DNA of 24,566 nt, from positions 1 to 24,566 of the forward strand of contig JAXHTH010000081.1 in assembly GCA_034211115.1 (NCBI GenBank). The letters are read 5' to 3'. The position numbers were made by a program, and so were the translations under genes. Below, one piece after another: positions 21,534-24,566 of the stretch. Origin of the DNA: JAXHTH01 sp034211115 (GTDB lineage: Bacteria; Planctomycetota; Phycisphaerae; Phycisphaerales; SM1A02). The notes below the pieces were generated by a model that searched no databases, had not been told where the DNA came from, and saw nothing but the letters and a program-made list of their open reading frames with translations. Numbering within the stretch: the stretch's first letter is position 1; every line of letters starts with the position of its first letter.

Positions 21534-22651
21534 GGTCGCTTCTCCGACTCCGTCGCGGCCGACGGCTCGGTGTCCGCGGTCTCCGGTTCCGCGAGCTTGC
21601 CGGGGGGCCGGGGAGGATCCTCCCCGGGCGGCGGGCCGAGGATCGCCCCTCTCAGAGCCTCGTAGTCGGGTGCCTCCTCGAGCGTCGCCTCGGGCAGCCG
21701 GGGCAGCAGGCGCTCGATGAGCCGCATCGCGTCCGCCGCCGCCACCGAGCGGGGGTAGGCGCGAGCCAGCCGGCGGATGGTCAGTTCCGCGGCGATGACA
21801 TCACCGGTCCGAAGATGCCATCTCGCGGCCGACAGCAGCTTCTGGGCGTCGGATTCGTCGATGCGTGTGAGCAGGGCGTCGGCCCCCATCTGCTGGGCGG
21901 TCGCGGGGGCCACCACCTTCAGCTCCCGCAGCCGCGCGCGGGCGTCGTAAAGACCGGAGGCATCGAACTCCGGGCCCTTGAACGAGGCGAGATGGGCATA
22001 GATGAGACGCTTGCGGGCCTTGTCGATCTCTTCCGCCTGGGGGTAGTTCTCGATGTAGATGGCGTACATCTCGGCGGCGAGCCCCATCTGCCGTCGGCTG
22101 AAGTAGAAATCGCCCAGGGCCATGCCGGCCTCTTCCGCGAGCCGGCTGCCCGGCAGCCGCTCCTGGATGCGGATGAGCAGTTCCTCCGCCTCGTCGCTGG
22201 CGTCGACGAACCGCATCCCCCAGAGCTTGCGGCGCGTCCCGGTTGCGAAGAGGTTTGCGATCTCCAGCTCGCGCTGGAGGGCGGTGACGAACGCCTCGGA
22301 GCCGATGAACGTGCGCGCGACGTACTCGTACTCGAAGAGGGCCTCGTAGTAGTCGCGGCCGGCCATGAGGGCGTCGCCGCGGATGATGTAGGCGTCGGCG
22401 AGCAGCGGGTGCTGCTCATAGCGTGCGATCCACTGGGTGGCGAGGTGCTCGGCGCGCTCGATCTCGCCGCGAGCCAGGGCCCGGCGGGCTGCGGCGAGCT
22501 GACCCTCCGAGGTGGACGGATCGGCCGTCTTCGTCTCCACCCACGTGTCGTCCTCGGCGAGGCGGTATTCGTCCTGGGCCGGCGCCGGGACGGCGGGAAT
22601 CAGGACCAGGGCCGCGGCGGGAATCAGCCATGCTCGGATGGACTGCAACAT
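21530..22651 (-). CDS. BamD-like outer-membrane assembly TPR protein
   Basis: A 373-residue exported tetratricopeptide protein. The signal peptide, residues 1-26, ends in PAPAQDEYR without a lipobox, unlike proteobacterial BamD, which is a lipoprotein. TPR-like helix pairs follow from about 47 to 245: ARRALARGEIERAEHLA, LADAYIIRGDALMAGRDYYE, LAEEAGMALGDFYFSRRQ and MYAIYIENYPQAEEIDKAR in order. Spacing resembles the YfiO/BamD family, which helps BamA insert beta barrels. A later TPR (AARWHLRTGDVIAAELTIRRL in part) and a Pro/Glu-rich tail complete it. It starts a bamD-lptE unit with a 4 nt overlap. No Shine-Dalgarno site precedes the ATG; a TTGAGG/TACCAT promoter ends 8 nt upstream, suggesting a leaderless mRNA. 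A general TPR protein remains possible. Confidence 0.78.
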   Translation of the reverse strand: MLQSIRAWLIPAAALVLIPAVPAPAQDEYRLAEDDTWVETKTADPSTSEGQLAAARRALARGEIERAEHLATQWIARYEQHPLLADAYIIRGDALMAGRDYYEALFEYEYVARTFIGSEAFVTALQRELEIANLFATGTRRKLWGMRFVDASDEAEELLIRIQERLPGSRLAEEAGMALGDFYFSRRQMGLAAEMYAIYIENYPQAEEIDKARKRLIYAHLASFKGPEFDASGLYDARARLRELKVVAPATAQQMGADALLTRIDESDAQKLLSAARWHLRTGDVIAAELTIRRLARAYPRSVAAADAMRLIERLLPRLPEATLEEAPDYEALRGAILGPPPGEDPPRPPGKLAEPETADTEPSAATESEKRP

Positions 22652-22659
22652 GAGCGGGC

Positions 22660-22688
22660 ATGGTACGTTCGGCCGTCGATCGCCTCAA
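22660..22688 (-). promoter_or_regulatory. Promoter of the bamD-lptE unit, leaderless geometry
   Basis: On the minus strand, TTGAGG (22683-22688), 17 bp, then TACCAT (22660-22665). The ATG begins 9 nt after the -10, so the predicted start site is within 2 nt of the start codon. Confidence 0.45.
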
Positions 22689-22700
22689 ACGCCCCGGCCG

Positions 22701-22729
22701 TTCGCGGCCGGCGGCCGGGCCGATAGAAT
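22701..22729 (+). promoter_or_regulatory. Candidate promoter of the FecR-cyclophilin gene
   Basis: TTCGCG (22701-22706), 17 bp, then TAGAAT (22724-22729). The -35 is poor and the -10 fair. The leader would be about 63 nt and include a GGAG ribosome site. Confidence 0.35.
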
Positions 22730-22798
22730 GCCCGTTCAATCGCTGCATCGAAGCTGCCGATGTGACCTCTCGTCGAACCAGGGGATGGAGCCGTGAAG

Positions 22799-24349
22799 AT
22801 GACTGTGATTCAGCGATACGTGTCGGGCGTCCTGGCCGTGATCGGCCTGCTCGCCGCCACCGCCGGCGCCTCAGACCTCAAATCCACCGCGCGGGGTTCG
22901 GAGGATCAGGAGAGCGGGCGCGGCGGGATCCTCCTGCGGGCCGCGGGCATCGTGGGCCGGCCCCAGCTCGTTCGACCCGACGGGAGCACCGTGCAGCTCT
23001 CCAGCGGCGGCTACCTGTCCCTCGGATCGGCCGTCGAAACCGGCGAGGACGAGCACCTGGCCATCGTCATCGCCCCCACCCGACGAACCGCGGTCGAGCA
23101 GGCCGATCTGATCGTCCTCGGGCCGCAGACGCGGGTGCAGTTCGTGTCGCCGACGACGGCGACAGAAGACGCCGGCGACAAGCCGGTGGTCGAGGCTGTC
23201 GTCCAGCGCGGCGCGCTGAGGGCCCTGGTCCGACACGTCGGCGCGGCGTCGGCCTTCTCGCTGAGGCTGGGCGAGCGGCGCGTAAACCTCGACGGCGCGG
23301 ATCTGGTCGTGACCTTCGAGCCCGGGGAGGACGATCTGAGCCTTCGCCTGCATAAGGGCTCACTCGTCATGATGCAGGGGGATCGGAAGATACGGCTCCA
23401 GGGCGGGATGATGCGAACCGTCGAGGACGGTCGGATCCTCGGGGCCCGCACGATGGATCGAGGAACGTGGGACGAGGCGGTCGCCCTCGCCGCCGTGCCC
23501 GGCGTGGACATGACGCAGGTGCTCGCCGCGGCGCTCAAGCCTGTCGAGAAGCCTGCGGAGGCCGAGACGAGCGGTGAAGACGCAGACGAAGCGGCCGGCG
23601 CGAGCACGACCGGCGCGCAGAAGCCGACGATCACCCGCTCCACCCCGCCCGGCGAATCCGCCGGTGAGGCGGACCCGGGCGGCGAGAAGCGGTCGACTCA
23701 GGCCCGGGAGACGCCGCCGGGTCGATCGGGCCTGCCCATCATCTCGGCCCAGAAACCCGGCACCGAGAAACGGGAGATCGTCGAGGAGTACATCTACGCG
23801 CGCCTGAAGACCACGAAGGGCGACATCGTCTTGGAGCTCGATCGCGGCCGGGCGCCGATCACCGTCGACAACTTCCTGTCGTACGTGAAGACGGGCTTCT
23901 ACGAGGACACGGTCTTCCATCGCGTGATGAGCAACTTCATGATCCAGGCCGGCGGGTACGACACGAACTGGGAGAAGAAGGAAACCGGCCCGCCCATCAA
24001 GAGCGAGTGGCCCACGGGGCTGCGCAATGTTCGCGGGACGATCGCCATGGCGCGGCGGAACACGCCCGATTCGGCGACCTCCCAGTTCTTCATCAACGTG
24101 AAGAACAACGCGTTCCTCGATAATCCCCCGGGGATGGACGGCTATACCGTCTTCGGCAAGGTGATCGACGGGATGGACGTGGTCGAGGCGATCAAGGATG
24201 CGCCGGTCAAGCAGAGCCGACTCAACCCGCGGGAGAAGGCCGAACCCGTCGAGCCGATCGTCATCGAGAAGGTCGAGGTGATCACGGCCGAGGAGGCCGG
24301 GATGGAGCCGAAACCCGCCGCCGCGACCGAGACGACCGGCGAGGAGTAG
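22799..24349 (+). CDS. Exported peptidyl-prolyl isomerase: FecR-like domain fused to cyclophilin
   Basis: A 516-residue exported fusion. Residues 1-25 are a signal peptide. Residues about 44-215 look like a FecR-type beta domain: GIVGRPQLVRPDGS, then SSGGYLSLGSAVETGEDEHLAIV in part, VVQRGALRAL and LHKGSLVMMQGDRKIRL. A disordered Pro/Glu/Thr linker of about 80 residues follows. Residues 333-500 are a bacterial cyclophilin: LKTTKGDIVLELD, FHRV with catalytic Arg375, MIQAGG with Gln383, SQFFIN (428-433) and GYTVFGKVIDGMDVVEAI. It would catalyse cis-trans proline isomerisation outside the cytoplasm. I chose the ATG at 22799 because GGAG lies 8 nt upstream; GTG 22793 is only 2 nt from that site. 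It is divergent from bamD-lptE, a fitting place for an envelope folding factor. Confidence 0.88.
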   Translation: MTVIQRYVSGVLAVIGLLAATAGASDLKSTARGSEDQESGRGGILLRAAGIVGRPQLVRPDGSTVQLSSGGYLSLGSAVETGEDEHLAIVIAPTRRTAVEQADLIVLGPQTRVQFVSPTTATEDAGDKPVVEAVVQRGALRALVRHVGAASAFSLRLGERRVNLDGADLVVTFEPGEDDLSLRLHKGSLVMMQGDRKIRLQGGMMRTVEDGRILGARTMDRGTWDEAVALAAVPGVDMTQVLAAALKPVEKPAEAETSGEDADEAAGASTTGAQKPTITRSTPPGESAGEADPGGEKRSTQARETPPGRSGLPIISAQKPGTEKREIVEEYIYARLKTTKGDIVLELDRGRAPITVDNFLSYVKTGFYEDTVFHRVMSNFMIQAGGYDTNWEKKETGPPIKSEWPTGLRNVRGTIAMARRNTPDSATSQFFINVKNNAFLDNPPGMDGYTVFGKVIDGMDVVEAIKDAPVKQSRLNPREKAEPVEPIVIEKVEVITAEEAGMEPKPAAATETTGEE

Positions 24350-24385
24350 CTCCCGAGCCCGGAGAGATCAGACGAGGCCCGAGGT

Positions 24386-24420
24386 CGGCGGCGCGAGGGG
24401 ACCGGCTTCGCCCGCCGCCG
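24386..24420. other. Long hairpin just before the lipid kinase start
   Basis: Arms CGGCGGCG (24386-24393) and CGCCGCCG (24413-24420) enclose 19 nt, with the next ATG 4 nt after the stem. It could end the upstream transcript or restrict access to the kinase start; there is no T-run. Confidence 0.4.
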
Positions 24421-24423
24421 CTC

Positions 24424-24566
24424 ATGCGCGTGATGATCCTCTACAACCCGGTCGCCGGCGCCGGGCGGACGGGCGGAATCGCGCCCGCCCTGGGCGAGCT
24501 GCTCGACGCGGCCGGGCACGAGCCCCGGCTCGTCCAGACGCGGCTGGATCCAGCCATTGCTTCTGC
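24424..24566 (+). CDS. Lipid/diacylglycerol kinase family protein, 3' end cut by window
   Basis: Only the first 47 codons are present. MRVMILYNPVAGAGRTGG shows the NPxAGxGR phosphate-binding motif that opens the catalytic domain of diacylglycerol and sphingosine kinase family proteins (YegS/DagK-like). ALGELLDAAGHEPRLVQT follows, the usual first helix and second strand. Such enzymes phosphorylate a lipid hydroxyl with ATP at the inner membrane. ATG 24424 begins close to the family motif; ATG 24433 is an alternative three codons later. No Shine-Dalgarno site is visible, and the GC-rich hairpin ends 3 nt upstream. Substrate and full domain content cannot be judged from this fragment. Confidence 0.75.
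   Translation, partial: MRVMILYNPVAGAGRTGGIAPALGELLDAAGHEPRLVQTRLDPAIAS

Overview
The window is high-GC bacterial DNA whose gene content suggests a planctomycete, most likely of the class Phycisphaerae. The main hint is a secreted protein ending in paired dockerin-like calcium loops, each closing on LADWG, a tail I associate with that group. Supporting hints are the long secreted Cys-rich protein, BamD- and LptE-like envelope genes in place of textbook proteobacterial operons, and many genes without Shine-Dalgarno sites. The taxonomic call is inference; no rRNA gene is present.

Layout. Positions 1-5400: acetoacetyl-CoA synthetase, then a 675 bp gene-poor stretch with short tandem repeats, a small exported protein of unknown function, a cysteine-less FmdB-like protein, the dockerin-like secreted protein and an O-methyltransferase. 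Positions 5480-10860 run leftward: a Cys-rich repeat protein, a DUF4920-type lipoprotein, dihydroorotase (pyrC), rpsB and tsf. Positions 11031-13044: a compact UvrC, and a divergent pair of small genes (81 aa unknown, 96 aa DUF167) separated by 21 bp. Positions 13045-18640 form an accessory zone: a Y1/REP-type transposase, four copies of a dispersed element built on GCTTGCGTCTTCGC, a Cys-rich unknown gene interrupted by an in-frame TAG, and a two-gene module (238-codon gene with an in-frame TGA, plus a 953 aa helical protein). Positions 18790-22650 run leftward: bamD-like, lptE-like, ftsH. Finally, a FecR-cyclophilin fusion runs rightward, followed by the start of a lipid/diacylglycerol kinase cut by the window end.

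How it fits together. The housekeeping parts are protein synthesis (rpsB-tsf), pyrimidine synthesis (pyrC), repair (uvrC), membrane proteolysis (ftsH) and outer-membrane biogenesis (bamD-lptE). Several genes start 6-10 nt downstream of a -10-like hexamer and lack a Shine-Dalgarno site, which suggests leaderless mRNAs. Gene gaps carry arrays of unrelated 7-8 bp units, resembling the short tandem heptamer repeats known from cyanobacteria.

Best candidates for something new are the transposase with its repeat family, the two-gene module around 15.1-18.6 kb with nearby single nonsense codons, the nested-repeat Cys-rich protein, and the FecR-cyclophilin fusion. All family assignments come from reading the sequence against memory of the families; no database search was run.
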